Shown: one piece after another, positions 23,737-36,411 of the stretch
Layout: each line of letters starts with the position of its first letter
How positions within the stretch are numbered: position 1 is the first letter of the stretch
NCBI GenBank assembly: GCA_014773175.1
Contig: VXCM01005085.1
Location: forward strand, 32,547-96,546
Source of the DNA: Lucifuga dentata
Taxonomy: Eukaryota; Chordata; Actinopteri; Ophidiiformes; Bythitidae
Length of the DNA: 64,000 bases
Reading direction: 5' to 3'
The notes under the pieces: generated by a model
Databases searched by the model: none
The model's input: only the letters and a program-made list of their open reading frames with translations
Told to the model about the DNA's origin: nothing
Program-made: the position numbers and the translations under genes

Positions 23737-26700
23737 CATCTAGTGAAAAACCCCCGTCTTGTCAGTGTCGAACCTAAAGTATGTGACATTTTCTCATGAG
23801 GTAATTCCCACATTTACTGGTTCTTTCATAAAGCCTCTGATAACGCCTGCTGACACAAAAGACAATGGTACCGTTGATACAGACAAAATAAAAAAAATCA
23901 AAGACTTTCCCACTCATATTCCTCAGCTGTAATAAGAGTTACTTTGACGCTGCAAACATGTAACTGTAAAGTGAGCGAGCTCGTTGGAGAAGGGAAAGGT
24001 ACGGTCTCAGTGGACACTGTGAGGTCATTTCCAGGGTTGGGACGCTGCTCATTTCCCTGCACGGCTTCTTGGCTTGTTGAGGTTCTCCACCAAAGAGACT
24101 ACTGTCACTTTTGATAAATGAGACTTAATATACGTTTCGTCATAGATTTCCGTCATCAGTTCATGCAGCTGTCACAGTGACATTGGGGCTTTTCGACACC
24201 GTTCGTTGAAATGATTTTCTTTTAATACAGTCCAGAACACGGTTACTTAGTGTTCATAACGGTGGTATCCTGTCCAGGTTAAAGTTGCTCAGTAGGAACA
24301 GGCAGGTATCATTTTCTAGTGAGCTGCTGATTAAACTGACTGATGCTTTGTTCCTAATGTTCCCAGATCTGTCTTTGCTCACAGAGCTGGGACGGCTCTG
24401 AAATATGGGCTGAATGTTACATACAGCAGAAACAGATGAAGTCACCGTTTGGCAAAATAAATGTCATTTGGCAGGAAGAGTCGTAGCTCATTGTTAATGT
24501 ACAGATGTTTTCACATGGATGCAGATCTGTGGACATTATGCATGTAAAGAGATTTTTTTAAACATGTTGATAATTAAGATTTTATAGATCCAGCTTTTTT
24601 GCCTTGAACATAAAGGCAGTACTTTTTAAAGGGGTTCTCAATCCAATGTGGTTTAGTCCAGTTGAATCGATTTCCTCCCTGTTTCAGCAGATCTGTCAGC
24701 AATCGCAGACCAAAACGACCACACTGATGCTGCGTTAAAGTTATCTCAGAACTCAGATTTTTCTGACGTCCTACTTTGAAAAAATGCATTGGAATGGCAC
24801 TTGAATTCGGACTGCCGACTGGGAAACTCAGACCAAAATTATCTACCCTGACTTCATGAGTATGACATCACTCAACATGACAAAGTATTTTTTCTTGCAC
24901 GACATCGAAATAAAAAGGTCAAAATATATCACCAAGTTAACTATCTACAGTGTATAACAGGGATACTCAGATACAAATCTTAAAGGTCCAAAAGGAAAAT
25001 TTTAAATAAGACAAAGGTCCATCAAGCCAGGGTTGGATTGGGATCCTAATTTTTTACTGATAATTTGACAATGGGGGGGGGGGGGNGGCAAATGACGAAA
25101 CTAACTGCACTGTTAACTCTCAGTTGGACATTTGGTTCCACTTTGCAGCGGAGAATTTTGACTTGTTGCGTTGCAGCGATGTCTCACAGATGATACAAAT
25201 AATACACATGAAAAGTATAATTGCTCAGAGTCCGGAGACAGTTGTGGTTTGGTCCGGATCTGGATCGGAGTCCTGAGTTTGAGGATGACTGGTTTCATCC
25301 TCAAAGTCCGGACTTCTGTCCAGATCTGTGAAAATGTGTCTTTAGATGAACACGTTGAAGGTTGCCATGTTGTCGTATGTGCTCTGTTCTCATGTTCAGC
25401 AATCTGAAACAACGAGTCACCTTCGCATAAGGTGAAGCGAGGATTTTCAAGAGAACATATGCCAATTCTGTCATTGTCCCATGTTACATAGGTTCCATTT
25501 CTTCCTCTTTTGATCCAGACATTTCTGAACGAGGGGAGTGAGCATTCTCACAAGGCTTTTGTTGAAATATTGGTGATTTTCTTGAAAATTTTCTGTATGA
25601 AACCAAACCAAACCAAGGAACAAACAGCTGGTTTGCTGATTCAGAGCAAACAACCTATGAAAACAACCTAAAGATTCTTATGAATTTTTATTTCCATAAT
25701 TTAATAAAGGAGGATGTTTTACTTTTTGTCTAATTTTAACTATGTAGCCAAATCTGTTCCGCCTTGCTGCAATTTGTTAACTTCAAACAGAAAACTAATG
25801 GCGTCTGATGACTTCCTGTTTCATGTGGCTTTGTAAATACTGACACATCTTACTGTACATGACATATGAAAAGTGAAGCGCTTCTGGAGTAAATAAACAG
25901 AACTCCATCTTTGCATTTATAGATGTGCTCTTTATAGAGAGAGTGGTCAGATTAGAAAGGTTAGGTCAAAGGTCAAAGGGTGAACAGCTGCTGAAGAGTG
26001 AAGGTCATCAGGTACAGATGTTCGATGTTACTCAGGTCATAGTGATGCATTCTGGGTACATCACATCAACTAAGTCCATCCATGTGTTTCCTGACCTTTG
26101 AACTTTGACCCCTCATAGTTTTTGTTATACCAAGAGCCATTATTCCCTTATGGAAAAGGAATTCTTTCCTGGGAGAAGTGATCCTCATTAAAGCAAAGAT
26201 TTAAGTGGAAATTTGCATCACACAGATTATCACAGTCTGCTTCCTCGCTGCAGGTTTCTCACACACACACTCACACACACACACACACAGAGTGCACAGT
26301 GTGTTGGGTATTTCTTTTATTTCCATTGTCACTCATTATTCTGTCACATGCACACAAACAGTCGTAAGCTTAAAAACCGCTCACGCATACGCTCGCTCAC
26401 ATGCGCGCATGCAACAAACCTGATCTTTACCTCCTTTTGTATCTCGTGTCACTTGGCACTCCTTGCCCCACCCACATGATAGCGCCTTTCCCAGGACCCT
26501 TACTTCCTGCATTCACCCCGTTCCCATGACAACTAAGCTTTAAATGGGTAGAGCCTTTGCTATCAGCCAGACTTGTCAAAAAACAGTTTCCCAAAGACTG
26601 ACACTGGGAACCGTGCTGGAACTCCCACTATCTCCATGCTGCTGCTTTCTGAACTTCAACAAAATCTTTTAAGTGTCGCCACTTTTCCCCCCTCAGACTT

Positions 26701-27296
26701 TAATAAGACACACCCAGTCTTCCAGTTTGCCCACCCTGTGAATACTCATGCGCACACACGCAGAGTTACAGTTTCTTGTGAAAACGCACCCACAGTGTGA
26801 TAGCTGCTTTGACTGACATGGAGTCAGGCCTCTGAAAGCTCAGAGGAAATGTTCTTTGGTAAACTGATGAGGTGTGGAGACAGAGGAGTGATATTCTACA
26901 GCCCCAGAGTGCCAGCGCACTGATACATGTTCAAAGGCCTTTTCTGTGGCATGTTTTTCTTACTCTTCTGTGGAATCCATGTGTTTTTGATGGCCCCTAT
27001 GCCGGTCATTTCCTCCCTACTGCAGGGGCTGTACAATCTTTCATTTCATATCTTCACAAACTCACAGGGAGAGCGCCGGGTGTGAAGCGAGAGGATATAA
27101 GCATGTAAGAGCGCACGTGTGTGTATATGTGTGTACTGGAATATTTCTACATTGTTTTCCATTGCGCAGTGTGTGTTTATTTTTCTCTATGCGTGCGTGT
27201 GTATGTGTGTGTGAGCACATGTGTGTATCATTACACTTGTGTGCACTTTGGTACATTATGGACACAATTTCTCCTCCAGGTTTTGTCCATATGTGA

Positions 27297-27638
<342 letters not shown>

Positions 27639-28189
27639 TGATGTGGGGTGTGTGTGTGTGGGGGGGGGTCCTTTCCACATGTATGGAAATCTGTCTGGGT
27701 CAAAAATAAATAAGACATTGTGAAATCAATAATTATATTGATAAATGCAGAAAATATATAAATGATTCAGTTGCTGAGCTTCCTGAGAGGCTGGAGGATT
27801 CTGATTGGCTGAAAGTTGATGGGCAGGAAGTGATGACAAGAAATTTTGATCCTGTCCGAAATGAAAGGCTGGTTTTACCGGCTGTTTTAATGCTTCTGTT
27901 GAGACTTAAAGGTTGATTAAAGGCTAATATCTTTCAAAATGTACAATCAGCATATTTCAGCTTCTTACATCAAATAATTTATGCTTTNACAGAAGATGCC
28001 ATCCATGTTCCGAACAAACCCTCCGAATGCTGAACTTTATCTCCATTTCTAAAGATTGAAAACATAGAGCCATTTGAGCTGTGTTTTCTGTTATTGATTA
28101 GAAAGCCACAATTGGGTATAAAGATTAAAATCCTATGAAATTTTATCTAACCTTAAGAACATTTTGTCGTAATAGATCCTTATGAATAC

Positions 28190-28650
28190 CGAGGATCAGT
28201 TCTCAAATTTGGTGTATCTGAAGGTTCTACAAAGGCTTTATGGAAGCAAGACGTCTCTCGGCCAGAATTAGCATTATGCTATTTCTATTATCCTGGACAG
28301 CTAAATCATGAGCAATACTCTTAGATCCTACAGCTTGAAACCAAAGATCTCTTAATTCTGTCACGAACATCAAAAACAATCCTGGCTCTGATCCATTGGC
28401 TGACTTTGTCGGCGCTCAGAAAATTCGTGAGCTTTAACACCCAAAATAAGCCCCGATTCATGGCATTCTCTTGAGTTCTTAACCAGAAAATGTTCCCATA
28501 TCCCCAGAGAATTGTCTGTAGTTATTGTTTCAGACCACAAATCAGTATCTTATTCATCGTCAGTGGAGCATCTCCAGAAAGTGTTTCCCAAGATTCATCT
28601 GGATTCTTTTCCCCATCTTTGGGAGAACCGTTTTCATGTAAATAATTCTA
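28190..28650 (+). pseudogene. Possible decayed L1-type ORF2 fragment
   Basis: In broken plus-strand frames the translation gives pieces such as RPELALCYFYYPGQLN and SYSSSVEHLQKVFPKI. These resemble the GGLxLPNxxYYYWAxQL and FEQLQxKF regions near the C-terminus of fish L1-type ORF2 proteins. Stops and frame changes are frequent. The resemblance is weak and from memory only; the region could equally be unique intron sequence. Confidence 0.3.
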
Positions 28651-29159
28651 TGCTAAACTATTAAAGATAATAGAGATAACATATGGATTTTATTTGGGGT
28701 GGATTTTGAATCAGACAAAAGGGTCATGGATGCTTTCCAGACAAGCTAGAGGGCTTAATAAGCATCAATCATAACAGCATTAAAAATGTTGAAAAATGTG
28801 GTAGAAGCTTCCAGTAACATCTGGATTAACGTGAGAGACATGGAGGCCCATCTCTCATCAGCTCCTGTCACAGTTTCACTTTCTAAAACTCTAAATATTT
28901 TACTCATGCTGGATCAGATATAATATGTAAATTGAACATTATCCAATTGAACTTTGATATGAAAGCCAGAACGTATTAGAGCGACTGTATGTATGATTAA
29001 CCTCTATATTCACAATCCTCCTTAAGTTATCTGTAAGTTAACGTCATTTTTTCTTTATGTAAAAAGAATCTGAAAAAGACTGCTGATAAATTTAAAGGCC
29101 CCGTTCTCGTTGTTTGGATTCTGCCTAGAATGGATCTCAGTAAGTGGGTCGCTATGCCA

Positions 29160-29703
29160 TTAAAGGACCATACTGGCAATCGTGCATGTTTGAGCCCAAT
29201 ATGTACAACCTGCATACATGTTATGTTACTGACAACCAATTTACAAAACATTAAACTGTATTTTAGTTTCCCTGTTATTTTTTTCAAATCCCCAAATCTT
29301 TCAAAATCAAACATTCAGATGATACACCCACCTTAAAATTCACTTTCTAACACTTATGCACAATTGCAGAAGGCACGATCATTTTAATTTCTCAGTAAAA
29401 GCCGTTTTCTTCTGGGATTTCCTGGAAGAGACATACATTGTCTTCTGTGCAGCTCTGTGTTGGACGGTTTAAATAAAGTTATTTCACCCAAAAAATCTAA
29501 TAGATTATGTATCTCAAGCAGGTTTCAAGGCTCTTCAAGTTTGTTTTTATAACATACTAGAATGAACTGAAACCATTGGCAGTCTGGAAGGTTGGAAAAA
29601 TAATCTGAAATTTACCACTAACGAAGTATATGGGAATTGGATGTCAGTAGCATAACGTGAATATGAGGCTCAAAGATGCACAATCACTGGTATGGTCCTT
29701 TAT
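29160..29703 (+). mobile_element. TTAA MITE subfamily B, copy B2
   Basis: TTAA at 29160-29163 with AGGACCATACTGGC. The right end reads GGTATGGTCCTTTAT, so the second TTAA has changed to TTAT. Internal gttattttttt and ccaaatctttcaaaatcaaa segments match the other B copies. Length is about 544 bp. Confidence 0.87.
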
Positions 29704-30724
29704 GGTCTGTGCTCCCTCTTTGCTCCAAAGATGAGATGCATCCATTTTTTTAAACAACCTAATAACTTTTTTAGCCTGGGCCACCGCTGTCCATAATTCC
29801 AGGCTCAGGTACCTTATAGCAAGTCATAACTCTCGATTCAAAATAACTTTATCACTGAGCATGAGCTGGAAGCAGAGACAACTTGCAACTAATGTTCTGA
29901 TCTCAGTGTGCATATTTACACCTTGTATTAACATGTATTTTTGGAAATACATATCTGGATACAGATCGCATGGTAATTCAAGCTGGACTAAATAAATAGC
30001 TTTATTATGAATGGGTATGATTCGTACTAGTAGTAGATTGATAACCGATGCATGATGCTAATTTTGGATGAGTTTTTACCTGTATTTTTTCTATAAAAAT
30101 GAATAGTAAGAAGGTTGTAAAGCAAACAAGTCTTGGCTGCATAAAGGTTATAACCTAATTTTTTAACTCATTTATAATTGGTGAAGAAAACCAAACTTGA
30201 CTTTGATCAAATTAAAGATGTCTGCTGCTTACAGTTTTTATCCCACAGGTTCTCTAGTTTTTTGCCATTCAACCACATTGTGAGTTTGAATGTAACCCAG
30301 TAGACTGAAGTTCTTTACGATAAACGCTTTAAGAGGAACAGATGGAGTGAGGAGGACTCACGCTATGATTCTTCATCCAGTGCGTTGAACTGCAGCTGAA
30401 CGCCAGCCAATGATGGATTATAATGATTGATAGTGGACGATGGAGTAATTTGTACAGTGTAAAATGGCTCATTTATGATGGATGTTAAGTTGCGTTATTC
30501 CCTCTTGCTGCTGAAAAAAAATTATTTCTCCCACCAGGGTGTGTTGCATGTCACTCACACATCACTCTTAGCATCTCTGGCTGCGATAAGACTTTACAGC
30601 TTGACACAACAACAAGCTCCAGATGAATTTGCTGAATTCATATCAGGGGGTCAGTAGAGTTAAGGAGATTGTGCATGATTAAATCCTGGTCATTAAAATC
30701 ATATGTGTGTCATGTTTTTTGTAG

Positions 30725-30889
30725 GTGTGCGACCTGTCGTTCAGCTTGAAGAAGATGCTCAGCAGACATAAACTCACACACAACCCCAACCGGCCGATGG
30801 CAGAGTGCCAGCTATGCCATAAGAAGTTCACCAGGAATGACTACCTCAAAGTCCATATGGAGAATGTCCACGGGGAAACGGAAAGTTAG
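30725..30889 (+). CDS. prdm15: PRDM15-like terminal exon h with stop codon
   Basis: The acceptor is AG 30723-30724 behind a T-rich tract (gttttttgtag). The exon starts [19 protein letters not shown], finishing the finger that began as FQCD, then HNPNRPMAE and a last finger [18 protein letters not shown] ending ENVH (four residues between the two His). It ends in the short tail GETES and TAG at 30887-30889. The fingers are followed immediately by the stop, as in PRDM15, where the last finger is close to the C-terminus. Summed with the seven upstream exons, the visible coding sequence is 948 bp, an exact multiple of three. That supports all seven junctions. Confidence 0.92.
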   Translation: MCDLSFSLKKMLSRHKLTHNPNRPMAECQLCHKKFTRNDYLKVHMENVHGETES

Positions 30890-31447
30890 AGCTTATTAAG
30901 GAAGCATCGGCCGAACACGATATCTGATTCCCCGGATAAAGTTCCGTCATACTTCATGCAGCGAGTCTGGCTTATACATGATGTATATACAGATGGATAG
31001 ATAACAGGAATTCTGCTATTAAAGATATACACATGTAAAATATGGAAGACATTAGGGACAGCATTAGAAAATTGAACCCCAGACATACATTTATAACATT
31101 TGAGTCACGCTGCGTAGATATCGATGTCGACATTTAAACAAACAAAATCCCAAAAATGTCTCTTATCTTCCTCAAAAGCTGCTGTGTCTGCTCACAGGGC
31201 ACGTTGGAGAGGAAATATTGGGAATTTTAGGAGCATGCATCCCTAAAAAGAAAGAGTCTTGGGTCTTTCTAAGTACTGTAGCTGACTTTAATTGATCAGC
31301 TGAGTGAACACCTCACTGTACGTCTGTGGCCGCTCGCCAAAGATTCTCGCCCAACACTTTTGGTTTCTGTAGTTTTATCTGTGTATCCCCATGTTTGCAC
31401 CTTTGTTTTATTTGACCCCTTTCTTTGGTGTAATGTTCCTAAACACC
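30890..31447 (+). other. 3' flank / probable 3' UTR
   Basis: Sequence after the stop codon, with no further ORF. The first candidate polyadenylation hexamer is ATTAAA at 31018-31023; I see no AATAAA before the B element at 31448. Transcript end cannot be fixed from sequence alone. Confidence 0.5.
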
Positions 31448-32032
31448 TTAAAGGATAACACCAGCGATTTTGCATGTTTAAGCCCAATATATAACTGCAT
31501 TTTAGTTTTCCTGTTATTTTGCCAAATCCCCTTATCTTTCAAAATCAAAAGCTGATGATACAGCCACCTTAAAATTCAATGTTTCATGGTAAAAGCTGTC
31601 TTCTCCTGCGACTATATTTCCAGTGTCTATACATTGTTTCCCTTGCAGTTCCGTGTTAAATAAAATTACTTCGACAATACAACTTAATAGACATCTTGTT
31701 CGCTGTGATGGATTATGTACATATCTTAATCATGTTTCAAGTCTCTAAGTCTTCAAGTTGATTTTAATAGCATACTGGAATAGTGCCTACACCATGTATA
31801 AAATGACCATACCTTCTATAATTGTGCAAAAGCGTTAGCAGGTGAAACATTTAATTTTAAGGTGTTTGTATCACCTGAAAATTAGATTTTGAAAGATTAA
31901 GGGATTTGATAAAATAACAGGTAAACTAAAATACAGTTTTATGTTTTTGAAATTGGTTGTCAGTAATGTAACATGTATGGACGTTGTATATTTTTCCCTC
32001 AAACATGCACAATCGTTGATATGGTCCTTTAA
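31448..32032 (+). mobile_element. TTAA MITE subfamily B, copy B3
   Basis: TTAA at 31448-31451 and 32029-32032. The left end has decayed to AGGATAACACC and the right end is GATATGGTCCT. The left arm is shortened, joining the terminal portion to ataactgcattttag. Length is 585 bp. Confidence 0.82.
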
Positions 32033-32099
32033 GGGTCAACCTTTTGATGCTGGCTGAACAGCAGAAAATCTGAGCGATTGCAACCAGATTAAGACCGGA

Positions 32100-32545
32100 A
32101 TTATGATGAATTTTAGCTACGCATACACTTGTGCACACAGTTGCTACACGAGTGTGTTTGCTCATAAACTTGCATACTTTGTCAGTCATGAGCATTAAAT
32201 ACAGTACTATATCCACCAGGAGGCAATATAACATGATTCCTGGTCAGCAAAATAACCTTAAAAACTACTTCTGATTTTGCTCTGCAGTGTAACAAAGATG
32301 GCGACAGCAGAGGCAATCAGCACTTTACTCATAAAGGCGAAAGAAATGGCATCTCCGCCAATGATGAAGATGACAAATAAATCTTGCCATCGTCGATCTG
32401 CTTCTCCTCAAAACTTTCAGCCAGTTTGCAGGTTGTCACTGTTGCTAGCTGCTAATGTGACAAAACTTGACGTTACTGCCCCCCCANCCCCCCATGATTT
32501 CTGTAGGTATTGCATCTTCAAAAGCAGGATATGGATGGCAGCCAT
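32100..32545 (+). mobile_element. Dispersed repeat, copy 1 of a pair (with 59.16-59.91 kb)
   Basis: Shares several ordered blocks with 59160-59910: gcatacacttg ... gcacacagttgct, ctatatccaccag, accttaaaa ... ttttgct, gacg/gatggcgacagc, and tgtaggtattgcatc. An N in a C-run (32487) sits in it. The element class is unknown and the ends are not defined. Confidence 0.65.
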
Positions 32546-32570
32546 TATTCATAGATGTATGCATAGTTAA

Positions 32571-33777
32571 CCGTCAGTGGTTTTCCTAACTAACCGAGGT
32601 TTCTGGAGTCCTGCTACCAAAAAGTCGTTTCATTCTATTTCATGGGATTTGTTGCTAACACCAGCTGTTTTTGAGGTTTAGGATTAGGATATTGTTACAT
32701 ACTAATTATTGCATCAAAACTGATTATGAATTTTCCATGAATAAATCTAGATGTCTCTTATTTTGGGAAACTCCCGCAGGATGTCTCTTTGGGAGTTGGT
32801 TAGGGAGCTGACTGGTTTCCCATGGTGCTCAATATGTGTTACTGTTACTGTGTCCCAAATTCTGTTAGGGACAAAAACAAACCAAAGTACTGTGCATGTG
32901 TGTGTATGTGTGTGTGTTCATAATGAGTTTTTAGGTATGTTCTCATATAAATACTCCAGGGATTTATATTGTTTATATTGTTGTTCTTTTTTAATCTTTG
33001 TTAAATACAGTATATTTGTATATGAAATGTGTTTCCGTTAGACGTGCATTCAGTTGTGTTTTATATCCAGACTCGTTTGTTTTCTCCTGTAATACTCTGT
33101 TGATTACTGCACGTTTCCCAGCTGTTTTTCTGCATCTGTGGACTGTGAACTGTCACTTCACACTTTTGTGTTTGGAAATGTATAAAACCTCATCACCTAC
33201 CAAACATCCATTTCCTCTGCTCGTTCTAATTATGTGCTGGTGAACTGTTGACGTTGGGGTACGAGGAAACACTTTGAGAGTTGATTAAAAGCCTTCACTT
33301 TTTTGTTGTTAATCTAACCCCTCATTCATGGCTTGGCAGTCTGCTGGGAGCTAAAGCTAATTAAGGCTTTTTTTTTTCTGAGGCCACAGTCACCACTCGC
33401 CTGATCTTTGAAGCGCCTCTGATGGTTTCTCTGTATGGAAGTGGTGACTATTTCTCACGTTGCTCCCCCCCCCNCCCCCCCCCCCCCCCGCTGAGGATCT
33501 GATGGAGAACCATCTCAGGGTTTAGCTCTGTGAGAATCTCGCGAGTGGGGAAACATGGAGTCGTCTCATCTAGCGTCGTGTGAAGTTTGTCAAACGGGCT
33601 GCTGTTTAAGCTCAGCAGATCTATGTCGTGGTTTTGGCTTCCTAAAAAAAGCACAACTATTACAATATGTCTTCACATATCTTCACGTCTTTGAGTGTCT
33701 GCTGTTTGTCTAAAAATTATCTCAGCGCTGGTACTCATGTTTCATTACATTTCAGCTCCATTTCTTAATTACTGTTT
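32571..33777. other. Intergenic sequence, nothing recognised
   Basis: No plausible coding exon. Contains a C-run interrupted by N at 33474 and short TG-rich runs near 32896-32920. Short ORFs here have no domain signature. Confidence 0.6.
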
Positions 33778-35100
33778 ATTGGAGCCCCATTAGCTTCTGC
33801 AAACGTAATTGCTAGTCTTCCTGGGGTCCATCAATTATACCTAAATATATAAGAAAACAACAGAGTGGGTAGAGTAGCCAGAAACTGTACTCAAGTAAAT
33901 GATTGTTACTTAATAACAGTGATTCAAGAATAAGTAAGAGTAGTCACCAAAATAATTACTTGAGTGAGAAATATCTATTAAAAAGATTACTTTAGTAGTG
34001 AGTAACTTTGACCAAGCTTATTCTCTAGAATAATCAAACAAGCTATAAAGTGCTTGTCTGAGGAAAAAAAAAAGCAAAGTAGCTATATGTAGCTTCTAAT
34101 ACAATCCAAATCATATCAGTAGACAGTAATAAATCAAATATTTACCACATAACAAATCATGACAATTCTGGCCCCAAGACAGTTAGCTAGGTTAGCTTCA
34201 TGAATTTACTCGGAATAGAACAGGAAAACTTGAGTTAGCATTAGCAGCAGCAGCTAGTTAAGTAGCTAACGTTGCAGCTTACCGCCACGTTTCCTCAAGT
34301 TCCATGTTGATTCTTAGAAGCTGAAATGTCACATTTTTAGCAGACAAAGACGCAATGCATTAAGTAGCTGTTGGTTTTGGTAGACTGAAAAGAAAACAGC
34401 GTTTGAATGTGTGGCCAGTGATGTGCCTCTTCTAAACCTCCTACTGTTGATTCCGCCATGACTGTTCTGCTCCGGGTGAAACCATGGAAACAGAGGGTNT
34501 AAACCTCCTACTGTTGATTCCGCCATGACTGTTCTGCTCCGGGTGAAACCATGGAAACAGAGGGTGGGGGCATGGCTTCTTCGGAACTGAAGCAGACAGA
34601 AAAACTGAACGTGACTGAATTCAAGTGAAATACAAAGTAACGCAAAGAGTGTGACCAAATGTAACAGAGGAAAGTACATATATTTTTTCATAAATATACT
34701 CAGGTATGAGTTAAAAGTATCCTGCAATAAAACTACTCAGTAAAGTACAAGTTTGAGAAAAAAACTTAAGTAAATGGAACGCGTTACTACCCAGCTCTAG
34801 AAAACAAATAAGTCAAACAGACATAAAATATACAAAATAAACAAGGTATTAACAACTTTAAAACCATTAAGTTAATATGCATCTCATTCGGCAATGAATA
34901 CATAAAACCACTAAATAAAATAATACAGGAAAGCAGTTCAAAAAGACAATAACATCATCTGATCTGCTGATTTCCTGCAGGAAGTGTTTCACTTGTATTT
35001 GGAAACTTTTCCTGTTCTTAATGTGCTTCATATGACATGGCGATAAGTTCCAGTCAGATGAGGTTCTGCACAGAACTGCGTCTCTCAGGTAATTTGTGTT
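33778..35100. mobile_element. Degraded dispersed repeat interrupted by a hAT-like element
   Basis: The stretch attggagccccattagcttc ... cttcctggggtcca at about 33778-33830 resembles a very common fish repeat with a LINE-like 3' region. AT-rich sequence continuing after 34800 may be the rest of it. The hAT-like element 33861-34799 is inserted inside. Identity and outer borders are uncertain. Confidence 0.4.
33853..34807. mobile_element. hAT-like element with 8 bp target duplication
   Basis: GAAAACAA occurs at 33853-33860 and again at 34800-34807. Between them lies an element starting CAGAGTGGGTAGAG and ending in TACTACCCAGCTCTA, which are inverted ends with small mismatches. The 8 bp duplication and CAGAG terminus fit the hAT superfamily. 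The interior is AT-rich (repeated acttaagtaa-like words) with no transposase ORF, so it is non-autonomous. A 66 bp duplicate around N at 34499 inflates its length of 939 bp. Confidence 0.8.
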
Positions 35101-36411
35101 GGTTTGGCCTTTCTTTTCATTTCTAGGCTAGATAGCTGTGTTTGTGATTAGTACAATCAAGCTAAGCTCATATCAGCACCTGTCAGGCTTCCCGATTGAT
35201 GGTTAACTTCTCAGATCATCTTCCCGGGTTAACCTGGACTCCCTCTGGAGACAGCTTCACCACATGGCCATGCAGGGCGTGGCCTGGCTCTCCTGGCCAC
35301 TGTTGAGGCCCACGCTGCCTGGGTCGCCGTGCTCGTGCTGCCCGCCGCCTGCTCTTTAGTGGTGAGGCCTCCGGGCTATGCTGACGTAGACGAAAATTCA
35401 GCGACGCTTATATTTTGCATCTTACAAAACAGTAGTCGCAGGGATTTCCAGCAGCGGAATATTCTGGTCTTCCACGCGCCCCCGCCATCCTGTCATAGCG
35501 CACATGTCGTCTGTCCTAACTGGGCTGACAGGTCGTAAACGTGCGACTTGGATGCTGAGATATCTCTGGATTTGATTATTATGCTATTCTCAGTCATAAC
35601 GGCAGTATGTGCGTGTGTGTTTATGTCTTTGCCCGTTACTCCTTCCTTTGGTATTTTTCTGGTTTTCCATTTTTGTCGCACAAAATCTACTTTTCTCGTG
35701 GGACTTTCCCCATGACCCCCACCGCCCAGCGATCCCGTCTTCCACTTGAATTAAATCTCCATGCATCCCTGCCTGCATGTGTCTCTCTCTTCTCTTCTTC
35801 CTACTGGGTGTATCATGCCAAAGCTCCCAGTCAATGTGTTTCTAATTACATGTTTTTACTGGAAGCCTCAGTTTCCTGTGTTGCCTCCCCGTTTGTGAGT
35901 GTGGCCAGACTGGGCCCCGACCAGCATCCACAGAGAAGTCATGCCAGCCCCGCCCACTGTGCAGGAGTATCATTACTACGCCGGCTACGGTTTATGGCAA
36001 ACCACTGTCATGTTGGGAATGACACGGACACGCTTGCCTGACCTCTGTGTTTGGCCGGCTTTGCCATAGCAACAGCTGGCCTTCCCTTCCAATTCCCTCC
36101 ACCAAGGAATGCCAAGAGAAGAGTGCCATCCAAAAGAATTTTAATATGTATGGGCAGGGTGTGTTTAGGTTATATTCTGGGTCACCCTTTCTTAATTGAT
36201 GGACATTCCCTTAAAGCCGTTTCCATGGAGACATATCCAAAAAAACCACCAAAAAGGTTAAATGCTTGACACGAGGCTATATGGCTTGAGTCAAAAAGTT
36301 GTCTGATAGATGAAAATGCATGCACACACACACACACACGTACACACACACAAAACCATGTACTTCTGTCTGGCTGAATTACAAGCTAGTTCTAATTTCA
36401 TCTTCAGACTC
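34808..36411. other. Intergenic sequence, locally GC-rich
   Basis: About 35229-35540 is GC-richer with several CpG but has no supported exon. The 144-codon open frame at 35607-36041 has no recognisable motif and low-complexity composition. A short CA run lies at about 36324-36350. Confidence 0.5.

Noticed and set aside
31018..31023. ATTAAA as the definite polyadenylation signal of the gene
   Set aside because: It is possible, but there is no strong GU-rich element just downstream and no transcript evidence. It is mentioned only as a candidate.
34329..34727. A minus-strand ORF with a repeated peptide block
   Set aside because: The repeat is the 66 bp N-flanked assembly duplicate inside the hAT-like element.
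35607..36041. A 144-codon plus-strand ORF
   Set aside because: It has no domain, no homology that I recognise and no initiation or splice context. An ORF of this length is plausible by chance in GC-richer sequence.
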